Positions 1 to 7,523 of a stretch of DNA of 64,000 nucleotides are shown here, in pieces. A program made the translations under genes and the position numbers. The notes under the pieces were generated by a model. It saw only the letters and a list, made by a program, of their open reading frames with translations, was not told where the DNA came from and did no database searches. The stretch comes from Halomonas sp. BDJS001. Lineage in GTDB: Bacteria > Pseudomonadota > Gammaproteobacteria > Pseudomonadales > Halomonadaceae. Every line of letters begins with the position of its first letter. The stretch's first letter is position 1. Location: contig NZ_CP110535.1 of NCBI RefSeq assembly GCF_026104355.1, forward strand, positions 620,001-684,000, written 5' to 3'.

Positions 1-569
1 CGGCTGCCATCTGGGCGCTCCAGAGTGACACCCTTTACGCGCTGGGTGTTATCCACGTGCAAATCCACTACCCGTGCCTGGGTCAGAATATCAATGCCTG
101 CCGCTTCGGCAGCATTGAGCAACGCGCCCATCAGCTCTTCGCCGGTTCGCCTTGGCGTAGCATGCATGCGCAGGTGGCGGTGACCGGGGTAGAGAAAGCC
201 CTCCACCAGCTCAAAGGGCACGCCGTGCTGATCCGCCAGCCACTCGATGGTTTGGCCTGATTGAGTGGCGAGTAGTTCGACAATAGCGGGGTCTGCCTCA
301 AAACCGTTCTTCTTTTGAATATCTTCCGCCATGGCTTCAGCAGAGTCAGTGACGCCCAAATCATGCTGAAAGCGCGTATTGGCGGCGGGAATAAAGCCCG
401 ACGACATCGCCGTGCTGCCCCGGGGAAGCGCGTCGCGCTCTAAAACGGCAAGCTCTACGCCCGCTTCCTGGGCGGCCAATGCCGCGACCAAGCCGCAGGC
501 GCCCGCGCCGATGATCAGCAGCGGAAGGTGGGCGTCGAAGCCTTCGTGTGTATAAGGAAGTACCGCCAT
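1..569 (-). CDS. FAD-dependent oxidoreductase, fumarate reductase/tricarballylate dehydrogenase type (partial, C-terminus outside window)
   Basis: The visible 189 residues are the N-terminus of a flavoprotein of the succinate dehydrogenase/fumarate reductase/3-ketosteroid dehydrogenase superfamily. Near residues 15-35 there is a dinucleotide-binding motif (LLIIGAGACGLVAAL) followed by an acidic residue at the end of the second strand (LERD) and the family's GSTAMSSG stretch that contacts FAD. The start ATG overlaps the stop of the preceding deacetylase gene as TAATG, so it is the last visible gene of a translationally coupled operon running from about 4127. The remainder of the gene lies left of base 1. 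By family it would add or remove hydrogens across a carbon-carbon bond next to a carboxylate. The substrate cannot be read from this fragment. Confidence 0.85.
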   Translation of the reverse strand, partial: MAVLPYTHEGFDAHLPLLIIGAGACGLVAALAAQEAGVELAVLERDALPRGSTAMSSGFIPAANTRFQHDLGVTDSAEAMAEDIQKKNGFEADPAIVELLATQSGQTIEWLADQHGVPFELVEGFLYPGHRHLRMHATPRRTGEELMGALLNAAEAAGIDILTQARVVDLHVDNTQRVKGVTLERPDGS

Positions 570-1501
570 TACGCCTGCTCCGTTGCATGGTGGAAGGCAT
601 CCATAATCTCGCCCGCCGGAGCCTGCCATACCTCAGGGTGGCCACTGATATGGGCCAGCACTTCTTCCAGGCAGGCTATGCGGTGGGGCTGGCCCACCAG
701 CCAGGGGTGCAGGTTCAGGGCAAACAGGCGGCCACCCTGTTCGCGGGACTCTTCCAGCAGAAAATCGAAGGCGTCTTTTACCTGGGTTACCCAGGAGTCT
801 TCCGAATGCAGGTTCTGGCTCATCACGAACTGATCTTCAATTTCAGTCGCCAAGGGCATCATGGTCAAACTGCCCGTCTTGGTTTCACAGGAATATGGCA
901 TATCGTCATTCACCCAGTCGGCGCAGTACTCAATGCCGTTTTCTGCCAGCAGGTCAGGGGTGTTGAAACTCTGGTGCTTGGCCGGGCTTAGCCAGCCGCG
1001 AATAGGTTGACCGGTGACGCGGCGCAGAGTGTCCACAGAGCGCTTGACCAGCTCGGCTTCCTCTTCAACCGGCTGGCCGCCGTAGTGCAGGTGATCCATG
1101 TTCCAGCCGTGGGCGATAAATTCACCGCCGTGCTCTTTCAAGCGCTGCATCAGATAGGGCGTCTGCTCCGCTAACTGCGCATTGATTGCAAAGGTGGGCG
1201 TGATGTTGTGCGCCGCCAGCGCTTTGAGCACGCGATAGATTCCCACCCGGTTGCCGTAATCCCGCAGCGAGAAGTGGCGCAGATCCGGGTAGGGCATGGT
1301 CATGCCGTTAGGCACTTTAAACGGCTTGCCGCGTTGGTTAAGTGGGTAGAACTGCAGCGAGATATTGATCCACACCGCCAGGGTTTTGCCCTCGGGCCAG
1401 GTGACCGGTGGGCGTTCACTCAGCATCGACCATTCATAGCGCTCATGATCGTAGCCGTGGCGGCGGTAAGGGTAGTCGAGATAGTCGTCATTAAGCGCCA
1501 T
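569..1501 (-). CDS. polysaccharide deacetylase-fold amidohydrolase, PuuE-like (paralogue 2)
   Basis: A 310-residue cytoplasmic protein without a signal peptide. It belongs to the polysaccharide deacetylase (NodB/CE4) fold group that includes the PuuE type of allantoinase. Metal-site candidates are the histidines in IAHGWNMDH (mid-protein) and LNLHPW near the C-terminus; the classical TFDDG motif is absent and the matching stretch reads INISLQFYPL. I chose the ATG at 1501, four bases after the neighbour's stop; an open frame reaching 1654 would overlap the upstream gene by about 150 bases. It is a clear paralogue of the next gene upstream (shared RDYGNRVG, GHPxVW near the end). A cytoplasmic C-N hydrolase acting on a cyclic amide, ureide or imide is inferred; a cell-wall role is unlikely. 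Confidence 0.85.
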   Translation of the reverse strand: MALNDDYLDYPYRRHGYDHERYEWSMLSERPPVTWPEGKTLAVWINISLQFYPLNQRGKPFKVPNGMTMPYPDLRHFSLRDYGNRVGIYRVLKALAAHNITPTFAINAQLAEQTPYLMQRLKEHGGEFIAHGWNMDHLHYGGQPVEEEAELVKRSVDTLRRVTGQPIRGWLSPAKHQSFNTPDLLAENGIEYCADWVNDDMPYSCETKTGSLTMMPLATEIEDQFVMSQNLHSEDSWVTQVKDAFDFLLEESREQGGRLFALNLHPWLVGQPHRIACLEEVLAHISGHPEVWQAPAGEIMDAFHHATEQA

Positions 1502-1505
1502 AGCG

Positions 1506-2459
1506 TTACCCCTGTTTACTGGCGGTGGCGGCCTGGATCGCAATGCTGTCGAGTGCGGCATCGTAATAGTTGGCCAAGTAGTAATCGGCAATCTCACGGC
1601 CGGTGGCGACCCAAACATCCGGGTGGCCGGTGATGTACTCCAGCGCCTCTTCAAACGCCTTGATTCGGTGCGGACAGCTCACTTGGTAGTTGTGAGTGGG
1701 AATGCACATCACGGTGCCGGACTCCGCGCCTTCTAAATAGAGATGGTCAAAGTGGCGCTTGAGCATGGTGGCGTACTGGCGCGGCTCCACTTTGTTCACC
1801 GCGTAGACGATGGTGTCGTTCATCTCCAGCGAGTAGGGCATGGAGATAAACCGCTTACCGGAGCGAACGCTGATCGGCGTCGGCTGGTCGTCGTGGAATA
1901 GGTCGCAGGTGTAAAGCCCGCCTTTGTCGCCAAATAGCTCTTCGCCCACTTCGGCAAACAGATCCAGGGTGCGCTCGGAGTGGGAGAGTGCAGGGGCCAG
2001 ATAGCCCGCGCAGGCCTGACCGGTGTGGCGGTGAATGGTTTCCATGCTGTCGCGGATCATCGCCCGCTCTTGGTCTTCGCTCAGGCCGTAGGTGTAGCGG
2101 GTGTTGTAGATGCCGTGGCTGAAAAACTCCCAGTTGCGCTCGCGGCACATTTGGATAATCTCAGGGTGGTGCTCGCAGAGCGCCACCGACAGCGATATTG
2201 ATCCGCGAATGCCGTACTTCTCCAGCAACGCCATCTGGCGCTGGTGGCCAACCCGGTTGCCGTAATCGCGAATGCTGTAGCCGGGCACCGATGGGTGCGG
2301 ATGCGGCCAGGGGCTGCGCTGTGGGTTCTGCGGCGGGTCGAGTTCGTAGTACTCGATATTGGGCGCGACCCAAAAGGCCACTCTGGCACCTCCGGGCCAC
2401 TCGATTTTGGGCCGCTGGTCGTAGGCCCAGTAGTCGTAAACGCCTAATGACTCTTTCAT
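1506..2459 (-). CDS. polysaccharide deacetylase-fold amidohydrolase, PuuE-like (paralogue 1)
   Basis: A 317-residue protein of the same polysaccharide deacetylase/PuuE allantoinase-like group as its downstream neighbour, again with no signal peptide. The strand carrying the usual catalytic Asp reads VAPNIEYYEL, keeping the N-x-E pattern I associate with PuuE, and the metal-binding region reads FFSHGIYNTRYTYG with a later PTHNYQVSCPHR. The shared RDYGNRVG motif is at about residue 64. It lies 39 bases after the cysteine hydrolase gene and 4 bases before the second deacetylase gene, so the three are probably one transcript. Function in opening an amide or imide ring is inferred from family and neighbours; the substrate is not identified. 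Confidence 0.85.
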   Translation of the reverse strand: MKESLGVYDYWAYDQRPKIEWPGGARVAFWVAPNIEYYELDPPQNPQRSPWPHPHPSVPGYSIRDYGNRVGHQRQMALLEKYGIRGSISLSVALCEHHPEIIQMCRERNWEFFSHGIYNTRYTYGLSEDQERAMIRDSMETIHRHTGQACAGYLAPALSHSERTLDLFAEVGEELFGDKGGLYTCDLFHDDQPTPISVRSGKRFISMPYSLEMNDTIVYAVNKVEPRQYATMLKRHFDHLYLEGAESGTVMCIPTHNYQVSCPHRIKAFEEALEYITGHPDVWVATGREIADYYLANYYDAALDSIAIQAATASKQG

Positions 2460-2498
2460 AACCGGCTCCTCTTAAGCTTAGCGGTGGCTTGTGATGTC

Positions 2499-3164
2499 TC
2501 AGGCGTTACCGTTCAGCCACGCGAGTACATCGGCAACCGGCAACACGTCAGCATATTTAAGGTGCAGGTCGGTGAGGTTGGCGTAGTGGTAGCTTTCGTG
2601 TTTATCTGCGACGCACTCCATCGGCACGATAGTGCGGTAACCCCGGGAGAGGCTCTCCACGGCGGTGGCGCGAATGCAGCCAGAGGTAGAGCCGCCGGTG
2701 ATAATCACCGTATCGACCTGGTGCCACACCAGCAGCGACTGTAGTGGCGTTTCAAAAAACGCCGAGGGCATGCGCTTGGTGTAGATCACGTCGCGGCTGC
2801 GGTCGATGTCACAGCGCTCGTCGAACTCAGCGCGCTCGGAGCCGTACTTGATGTTTTGCAGCGAATCGGGGGTATCGGAGCGGGTGCCCCAAACGCCTGC
2901 ATCTTCGGCGGAGTCTAAAAAAGCCACATGGGTCCAGACTACCGGCCACCCTTTCTCCCGAAAACCGCGTGCCAGTTGGTTGGTGTACTCCAACTGCTTG
3001 GGGTCGGTTTCGTAAGCGGTTTTAAAGAGATCGGTGCGGGTGTAGGCCTTTTGCGGGTCAACGTTGACCAGCACCGCTTTATTGCCGAAGCCAAAAGGTA
3101 CCCGCTGGGGGTTGGCCATCACGTCGTTAAAAATCTCTTTCGCCGTTTTATCGGTGGTCTGCAT
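2499..3164 (-). CDS. isochorismatase-family cysteine hydrolase (amidohydrolase)
   Basis: 221 residues, the usual length for the isochorismatase-like cysteine hydrolase family, whose members include N-carbamoylsarcosine amidase, nicotinamidase and maleamate amidohydrolase. The catalytic triad is visible: Asp in LVNVDPQKAYT (about residue 36), Lys in YTKRMPSAF (about 130) and the nucleophilic Cys in GGSTSGCIRAT (about 163). The residues around the Asp and Cys resemble the N-carbamoylsarcosine amidase/maleamate amidohydrolase branch. It sits between the lyase and the two PuuE-like genes in one direction. A role in releasing ammonia from a half-amide made by the neighbouring ring-opening enzymes fits the context, but the substrate is an inference. 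Confidence 0.9.
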   Translation of the reverse strand: MQTTDKTAKEIFNDVMANPQRVPFGFGNKAVLVNVDPQKAYTRTDLFKTAYETDPKQLEYTNQLARGFREKGWPVVWTHVAFLDSAEDAGVWGTRSDTPDSLQNIKYGSERAEFDERCDIDRSRDVIYTKRMPSAFFETPLQSLLVWHQVDTVIITGGSTSGCIRATAVESLSRGYRTIVPMECVADKHESYHYANLTDLHLKYADVLPVADVLAWLNGNA

Positions 3165-3221
3165 TGTCGTCTCCTGAAATTGCTTATTTATAAGTCATTG
3201 GCACGCGTTGAGAAGCGAGCG

Positions 3222-4127
3222 TTAGCGATTGTCGTACTGCTCGCCAAGCTCCAGCATCGCCTGGGTGCCTAAGTAGTCGTTAAGTTGTTTGAAATCGAGC
3301 ATCTGGTCGCGGAAGGCATCGGTGGTGCCATCCTGTTTTAGCGTGGCAAAGAAACGGCTGGCCATATGGGTAATCGCTCGTACCAGCGCGCCGGGGAAAA
3401 TCACCAGTGAGAAACCAAGGTCTTCCAGCGCCTGGGCGTTCTGCAACGGGGTGTCGCCACCTTCGACCATATTGGCCATAATCGGCACCTTGCCTTTGAA
3501 CTGAGTCATGATCTTGCTGATATCTTCGTCGCTACGGATACCTTCGATAAACAGCATATCCACGCCCGCTTCGTAATAGGCCTGTGCACGCTCAATGGCG
3601 CTGTCGGTGCCTTCCACGCCAAGTGCATCGGTGCGACCGATAATCAGCGTGCTGTCGTTTTCCCGTGCGTCCAGTGCGGCATGTAGTTTGCCCACCATTT
3701 CGCTTTTGGAGACCAGGGTTTTACCGCGCAGGTGACCGCAGCGCTTCGGATAGGTTTGATCTTCCAACTGAATGGCGTTGGCGCCCGAACGCTCCAGCAA
3801 GCGCACGCTGCGCATCACGTTCATGGCGTTGCCAAAGCCGGTATCACAATCCACCACAACAGATAAATTTGTGCGTTCGCGAATATGCGACATTGCCGTA
3901 CAAATTTCGGTAATGCTGAGCAGGCCAATATCCGGCCGCCCCAGCTGGGTATAGGCCAGGCTGGCACCGGAAAGGTAGACCGTATCGAAGCCCGCCTGCT
4001 CGGCAAGTGAAGCGCCAAGGGCGTCAAACACGCCGGGGGCGACGACAATAGAGCTTTTCTGCAACTGCTGTTTAAGCTGGGTGGGCTGTCGTGAGGCCTG
4101 CTGAGAAGCAATCTGTTGGCGTGTCAT
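3222..4127 (-). CDS. isocitrate lyase/PEP mutase superfamily lyase (alkylmalate or methylisocitrate lyase-like)
   Basis: 301 residues, matching the short members of the isocitrate lyase/PEP phosphonomutase superfamily (2-methylisocitrate lyase, 2,3-dimethylmalate lyase, oxaloacetate decarboxylase). The Mg-binding strand VVDCDTGFG (about residue 92), the active-site signature KRCGH (about 128) and the loop glutamate in FIEGIRS are all present, so a true C-C lyase is likely rather than a PEP mutase. It is the first gene of the minus-strand operon, divergent from the GntR regulator gene, with a palindromic operator at 4262-4279 in its promoter region. By family it would split a 2- or 3-substituted malate-type acid to pyruvate or glyoxylate plus a smaller acid; the LeuCD-like hydro-lyase nearby would supply such a substrate. 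Confidence 0.88.
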   Translation of the reverse strand: MTRQQIASQQASRQPTQLKQQLQKSSIVVAPGVFDALGASLAEQAGFDTVYLSGASLAYTQLGRPDIGLLSITEICTAMSHIRERTNLSVVVDCDTGFGNAMNVMRSVRLLERSGANAIQLEDQTYPKRCGHLRGKTLVSKSEMVGKLHAALDARENDSTLIIGRTDALGVEGTDSAIERAQAYYEAGVDMLFIEGIRSDEDISKIMTQFKGKVPIMANMVEGGDTPLQNAQALEDLGFSLVIFPGALVRAITHMASRFFATLKQDGTTDAFRDQMLDFKQLNDYLGTQAMLELGEQYDNR

Positions 4128-4261
4128 AACAATCTCATTAAGTGTTGGTAAGCGTCAGCGCGGCTTATCGAGAGCCACCTGGTTAGCGATACTTCTGGGT
4201 GCTGGTTCTGTAATAATGGCTTTCAAAGGGCAGTAATTGTGTTACTAGTTGGCTGTTGATA

Positions 4262-4279
4262 TGTATTATATGTAATACA
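4262..4279. promoter_or_regulatory. palindromic operator TGTATTA-N4-TAATACA, probable GntR site 1
   Basis: Reads TGTATTATATGTAATACA, an inverted repeat with 7-base arms around TATG, extended by one more pair at 4261 and 4280. The same arms recur at 5181-5198 on the other side of the GntR gene. It lies just downstream of the candidate minus-strand -10 box, where a repressor would block the lyase operon, and also upstream of the regulator itself. Confidence 0.7.
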
Positions 4280-4309
4280 TTTTTATGTCTATTATTATCC
4301 CTGCGTCAA
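4280..4309 (-). promoter_or_regulatory. candidate promoter of the lyase/amidohydrolase operon
   Basis: On the minus strand a TTGACG -35 box (4309-4304) and a TAAAAA -10 box (4285-4280) are separated by 18 bases, and the palindromic operator begins directly downstream. The -10 is a weak match, so this is a candidate only. Confidence 0.4.
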
Positions 4310-4353
4310 GTATGATATGAATTTTTCGAACAACATCCTGAGGAGAGGCGTGG

Positions 4354-5160
4354 ATGAGTGAGGCACAATCCTCCGCGGTAGGCGGCACTAAATCCCACCG
4401 CATCTACCTGCTGCTGAAAGACGCTATTTTGAGTGGACGGCTGCCTGCGGGCAGTAAATTGCCCGGCGAAAATAAACTGGCGGAGCAGCATGGGGTGTCG
4501 CGAGTCACCGTTCGGCGTGCCATGGAAGCGCTGCAAGCGACAGGCATGGTAGAGCGTAAAGCCGGCGTGGGCACGGTGGTGCTGGAGCAGCCGTTGGATG
4601 CCACGGTGATGACCGCCAGTGTCTCAAATCTGATGCCCAATATGGTCAAGATGAGCCAGGCTTCCCAGGTGCGGTTGCTGGAGTTTGCCTATGTGCTGCC
4701 GCCTGAAATGATCCGCGAGCGGCTGGGTATGGCGCAGAGCGTAAAAGTTCAGCGCTCGGTACGGGTGCGCATGGTTGATGACAAGCCGTTTTCTCATTTG
4801 GTCACCCATGTGCCTGAATCGATTGCCCTGCACTACAACGAGATGGATTTAGCCAATACACCGCTGTTTGTGCTGCTAGAGCGCAGTGGGGTAAAGGTCG
4901 ACCACGCTTCCCAATCGATTTCCGCTACTTTGGCTAGCCATGAAGTGGCGGAGGCGCTGGATGTGGCCGTGGGGTCGCCACTGATCTCACTCACCCGCGT
5001 GGTGTTTGATGAGCAGGGCCGGGGGGTAGAACATCTGGATGCACTTTACCGTCCGGATCGTTATCGCTTCCAGATTGACCTGGAGCGCAACGGCGACGAT
5101 AACTCTCGCTACTGGGAGCCCAAAGTGAGCGGAATGCCCACCAGCGGGAAAGATATATAG
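4354..5160 (+). CDS. GntR-family (HutC/UTRA type) transcriptional regulator
   Basis: 268 residues. The N-terminal winged helix-turn-helix (about 14-80) shows the family pattern LKDAILSGRLPAGSKLPGE and VSRVTVRRAMEAL; the C-terminal half (about 100-245) is a UTRA ligand-binding domain, ending in the typical DALYRPDRYRF. A GAGGAG ribosome site precedes the ATG. It stands between two divergent halves of a catabolic island, with matching palindromes on both sides (4262-4279 and 5181-5198), so I infer it represses both halves until it binds a pathway substrate or intermediate. The inducer is unknown. UTRA regulators commonly respond to small carboxylates, amino acids or sugars. Confidence 0.92.
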   Translation: MSEAQSSAVGGTKSHRIYLLLKDAILSGRLPAGSKLPGENKLAEQHGVSRVTVRRAMEALQATGMVERKAGVGTVVLEQPLDATVMTASVSNLMPNMVKMSQASQVRLLEFAYVLPPEMIRERLGMAQSVKVQRSVRVRMVDDKPFSHLVTHVPESIALHYNEMDLANTPLFVLLERSGVKVDHASQSISATLASHEVAEALDVAVGSPLISLTRVVFDEQGRGVEHLDALYRPDRYRFQIDLERNGDDNSRYWEPKVSGMPTSGKDI

Positions 5161-5180
5161 AGATTTAGCCTATATTTTAA

Positions 5181-5198
5181 TGTATTAAATTTAATACA
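5181..5198. promoter_or_regulatory. palindromic operator TGTATTA-N4-TAATACA, probable GntR site 2
   Basis: Reads TGTATTAAATTTAATACA, a perfect 18-base palindrome. Its arms are identical to the site at 4262-4279. It lies between the regulator gene and the hydro-lyase/TRAP arm in an AT-rich stretch. This gives one operator in front of each transcription unit. Confidence 0.7.
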
Positions 5199-5304
5199 GA
5201 TTTAAAATTATAAAAAATACATTTGACCTGTGTTGTGAAACTGCGCTAGTTGTATTGGGTGAGAATGATAAGTCCAACAAAGGCCGAGGCAACGAGCGAC
5301 GACA

Positions 5305-6743
5305 ATGAGTACCCCAACAACGCTGTTTGACAAAGTTTGGCAGGCCCATGAGGTTCACCGCAGTGAAAGCGGACAGAGCCTGCTGTGGATTGACCGCCAT
5401 TTTGTCCACGAAGGCTCCTTTCACGCCTTCAATAAACTGGCTGAGCGCGCGTTGCCCGTAGCACGACCCGATTTAACCTTTGGCATTGCTGATCACTACG
5501 TACCGACGCTAGCCCGTGATTTGGCTGGCGTTGCCGACCCCAAAGTGCGCTCGATGATTGAGCAGCTCTCTCACAATACCCATCGGCATGGGGTGACGCT
5601 GTTTGGTCTTGATGACCCGCGCCAGGGTATCGTGCATGTGCTAGGCCCCGAGCAGGGGCTTACCCAGCCGGGCATGGTGATGGTGTGCGGCGATAGCCAC
5701 ACCGCCACCCACGGCGCCTTTGGCAGCATTGCCTTTGGGATTGGCGCCTCGGAAGTGGCCCACGTGCTGGCCACACAAACCTTGTGGCAGAGCAAGCCCA
5801 AGGTGATGCGGATTACCGTGGATGGCCAATTGGCCGAGGGCATCACCGCCAAGGATATCGCGTTGACCTGGATTTCACGCCTGGGCGCCGACGGCGCACG
5901 AGGCTACGCCATTGAGTACGCTGGCGAGGCGATTCGTTCGCTCTCCATGGAAGCGCGCTTAACGCTGTGCAATCTCTCGATCGAGGGGGGGGGCGCTGCG
6001 GCATGATTGCCCCGGACCAAACCACCTTCGATTACCTGCGCGAGCGCCCCTGGAGCCCGAAAGGGGAGACCTTCGAGCAAGCCTGCGCCTACTGGTCAAC
6101 CCTCTACAGCGATCCCGATGCCAGCTTTGATCTTGAAGTGACTCTGCATGCGGACGAAATCGCGCCCACGGTGACCTGGGGCGTCTCTCCCGAAGAGGCG
6201 CTGCCTATTGATCGCGCCGTACCTGACCCCGCACAGCTTAGCGACTCTGCAAAAGCTCGCCAGACTCGGGATAGTTTGGCCTATATGGGCTTAACGCCGG
6301 GGCAAAAGCTCACTGATATCACCATTGACCGGGTTTTTATTGGCTCCTGCACTAACGCTCGCATTGAAGACTTACGCGCCGCTGCCGCCGTGCTGGCCGG
6401 TCACAAGAGCCGCGTACCTGGCATGGTCTCACCCGGCTCGACCCTGGTAAAAAACCAGGCCGAAGCCGAGGGGTTAGACCGTATCTTTATCGATGCGGGG
6501 CTTGAGTGGCGCCACTCAGGCTGCTCCATGTGCGTAGGCATGAACGGGGATTTGGTCGCCAACGGTGAACGCTGCGCCTCCACCACCAACCGCAACTTTA
6601 AGGGCCGCCAAGGACCTGGTGCGCGTACCCACTTGATGTCACCTGCCATGGTGGCGGCGGCAGCGGTCAATGGACGGCTGACGGATGTACGTACGCTTCC
6701 AATGGCCGCTGCTTCACCCGGTCAGCCTTCAGGAGCGCGCTAA
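5305..6743 (+). pseudogene. LeuC/aconitase-type hydro-lyase large subunit, frameshifted at a G9 tract
   Basis: Two open frames together make one 4Fe-4S hydro-lyase large subunit of about 479 residues, close to the usual 465-480. The first frame (5305-6006) carries the N-terminal half with GDSHTATHGAFG and ends within the conserved NLSIEGG stretch. The second frame (entering at the G run, ending at 6743) resumes exactly at RCGMIAPD and carries all three cluster cysteines: SCTNAR (near 6348) and HSGCSMC (near 6522 and 6531). One extra G in the run at 5985-5993 would restore a continuous protein. Sequencing error, true mutation or slippage cannot be told apart here. The family isomerises or hydrates isopropylmalate, citraconate or dimethylmaleate. 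The absence of leuA/leuB and the adjacent TRAP and GntR genes argue for catabolism. The stop overlaps the small-subunit start as TAATG. Confidence 0.8.
5985..5993 (+). other. homopolymer of nine G at the frameshift
   Basis: Nine consecutive G follow TCGA inside the hydro-lyase gene. Ten would give an uninterrupted frame with an alignment of [13 protein letters not shown], equal in length to the family's usual IE-AGA-RAG-MVAPD. Such tracts are hot spots for both replication slippage and base-calling error. Confidence 0.85.
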
Positions 6744-7381
6744 TGCAACCGATTACCGTATTAAACACCCTTGGGGTGGCGCTTGCCGCAGCGAACGTGG
6801 ATACCGATCAGCTAATTCCTGCACGCTTTATGAAAGAGCCGCGCAGCGTGGGGTACGGTCAGTTTCTGCTTTACGACGTTCGCCACGACGAGCAGGGCAT
6901 ACCCAACCTAGAGTTTACGTTGCATCGCCCCAACGCGGATAAGGCCGAGGTGATGGTCAGTCGGCGTAATTTTGGTGCGGGATCCTCTCGTGAGGCGGCG
7001 GTCTATGCGCTGGTCGATTACGGCTTTCGCTGCGTGGTGGCGCCGAGCTTTGGCGATATTTTTGCCTCAAACGCCGTCAATAATGGCTTACTGCCTGCTG
7101 TCGTTGAAGAGGATGACGCCGAACGCCTGCTGGCAGCCCTTGGTGATGCACCGGCCGCAATTTACGTTGATTTGGAGAAGCAGGTTATTCGTGTCGCCGA
7201 AGTGGAAGTCAGTTTTTCCATTAACCCCGTATGGCGTACCAAACTGCTCAACGGCTGGGATGATATCGATATGACTCGCCAGCATGCTGGCACCATTACC
7301 GAGTTCGCAGCCCACTACGCAGCGCAGTTCCCCTGGACGGCGGCGCAGCCGCCAGAAAGCGCCATTATAAGTAAAGAGTAG
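6743..7381 (+). CDS. LeuD-type hydro-lyase small subunit
   Basis: 212 residues, the usual size of isopropylmalate isomerase small subunits. It has the swivelling-domain hallmarks NVDTDQLIPARF near the N-terminus and RRNFGAGSSREAAVYAL with SFGDIFASNAVNNGLLP in the middle, where the substrate-recognition loop lies. The start overlaps the large-subunit stop as TAATG, so the two are translationally coupled and should form a heterodimer. The neighbourhood (GntR regulator, TRAP transporter, ICL-family lyase) suggests hydration or dehydration of an alkyl-substituted dicarboxylate in catabolism, comparable with the dimethylmaleate hydratase of nicotinate fermenters. A leucine pathway role is possible in principle, but no leuA or leuB is near. 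Confidence 0.88.
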   Translation: MQPITVLNTLGVALAAANVDTDQLIPARFMKEPRSVGYGQFLLYDVRHDEQGIPNLEFTLHRPNADKAEVMVSRRNFGAGSSREAAVYALVDYGFRCVVAPSFGDIFASNAVNNGLLPAVVEEDDAERLLAALGDAPAAIYVDLEKQVIRVAEVEVSFSINPVWRTKLLNGWDDIDMTRQHAGTITEFAAHYAAQFPWTAAQPPESAIISKE

Positions 7382-7523
7382 TGGCAGTAACGCTATACCA
7401 AGAGTGAATGTCCATAAAAACAGCACGCACGCTTACAGCAGACGTTTATAAAAACGGCTTATAAGAAAGACACAGAAACAATAAACGCTATAACGCAGAC
7501 TACCTCGTGCAGGAGACTAACGA

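Noticed and set aside
569-2459. Cell-wall or chitin deacetylases
   Set aside because: Neither protein has a signal peptide or the TFDDG motif, and the neighbours are small-molecule catabolic genes.
5305-7381. LeuCD as part of leucine biosynthesis
   Set aside because: No leuA or leuB nearby; the genes are flanked by a GntR regulator and a TRAP importer and share the operator motif with an amidohydrolase/lyase operon, so a catabolic role is more likely. Not fully excluded.
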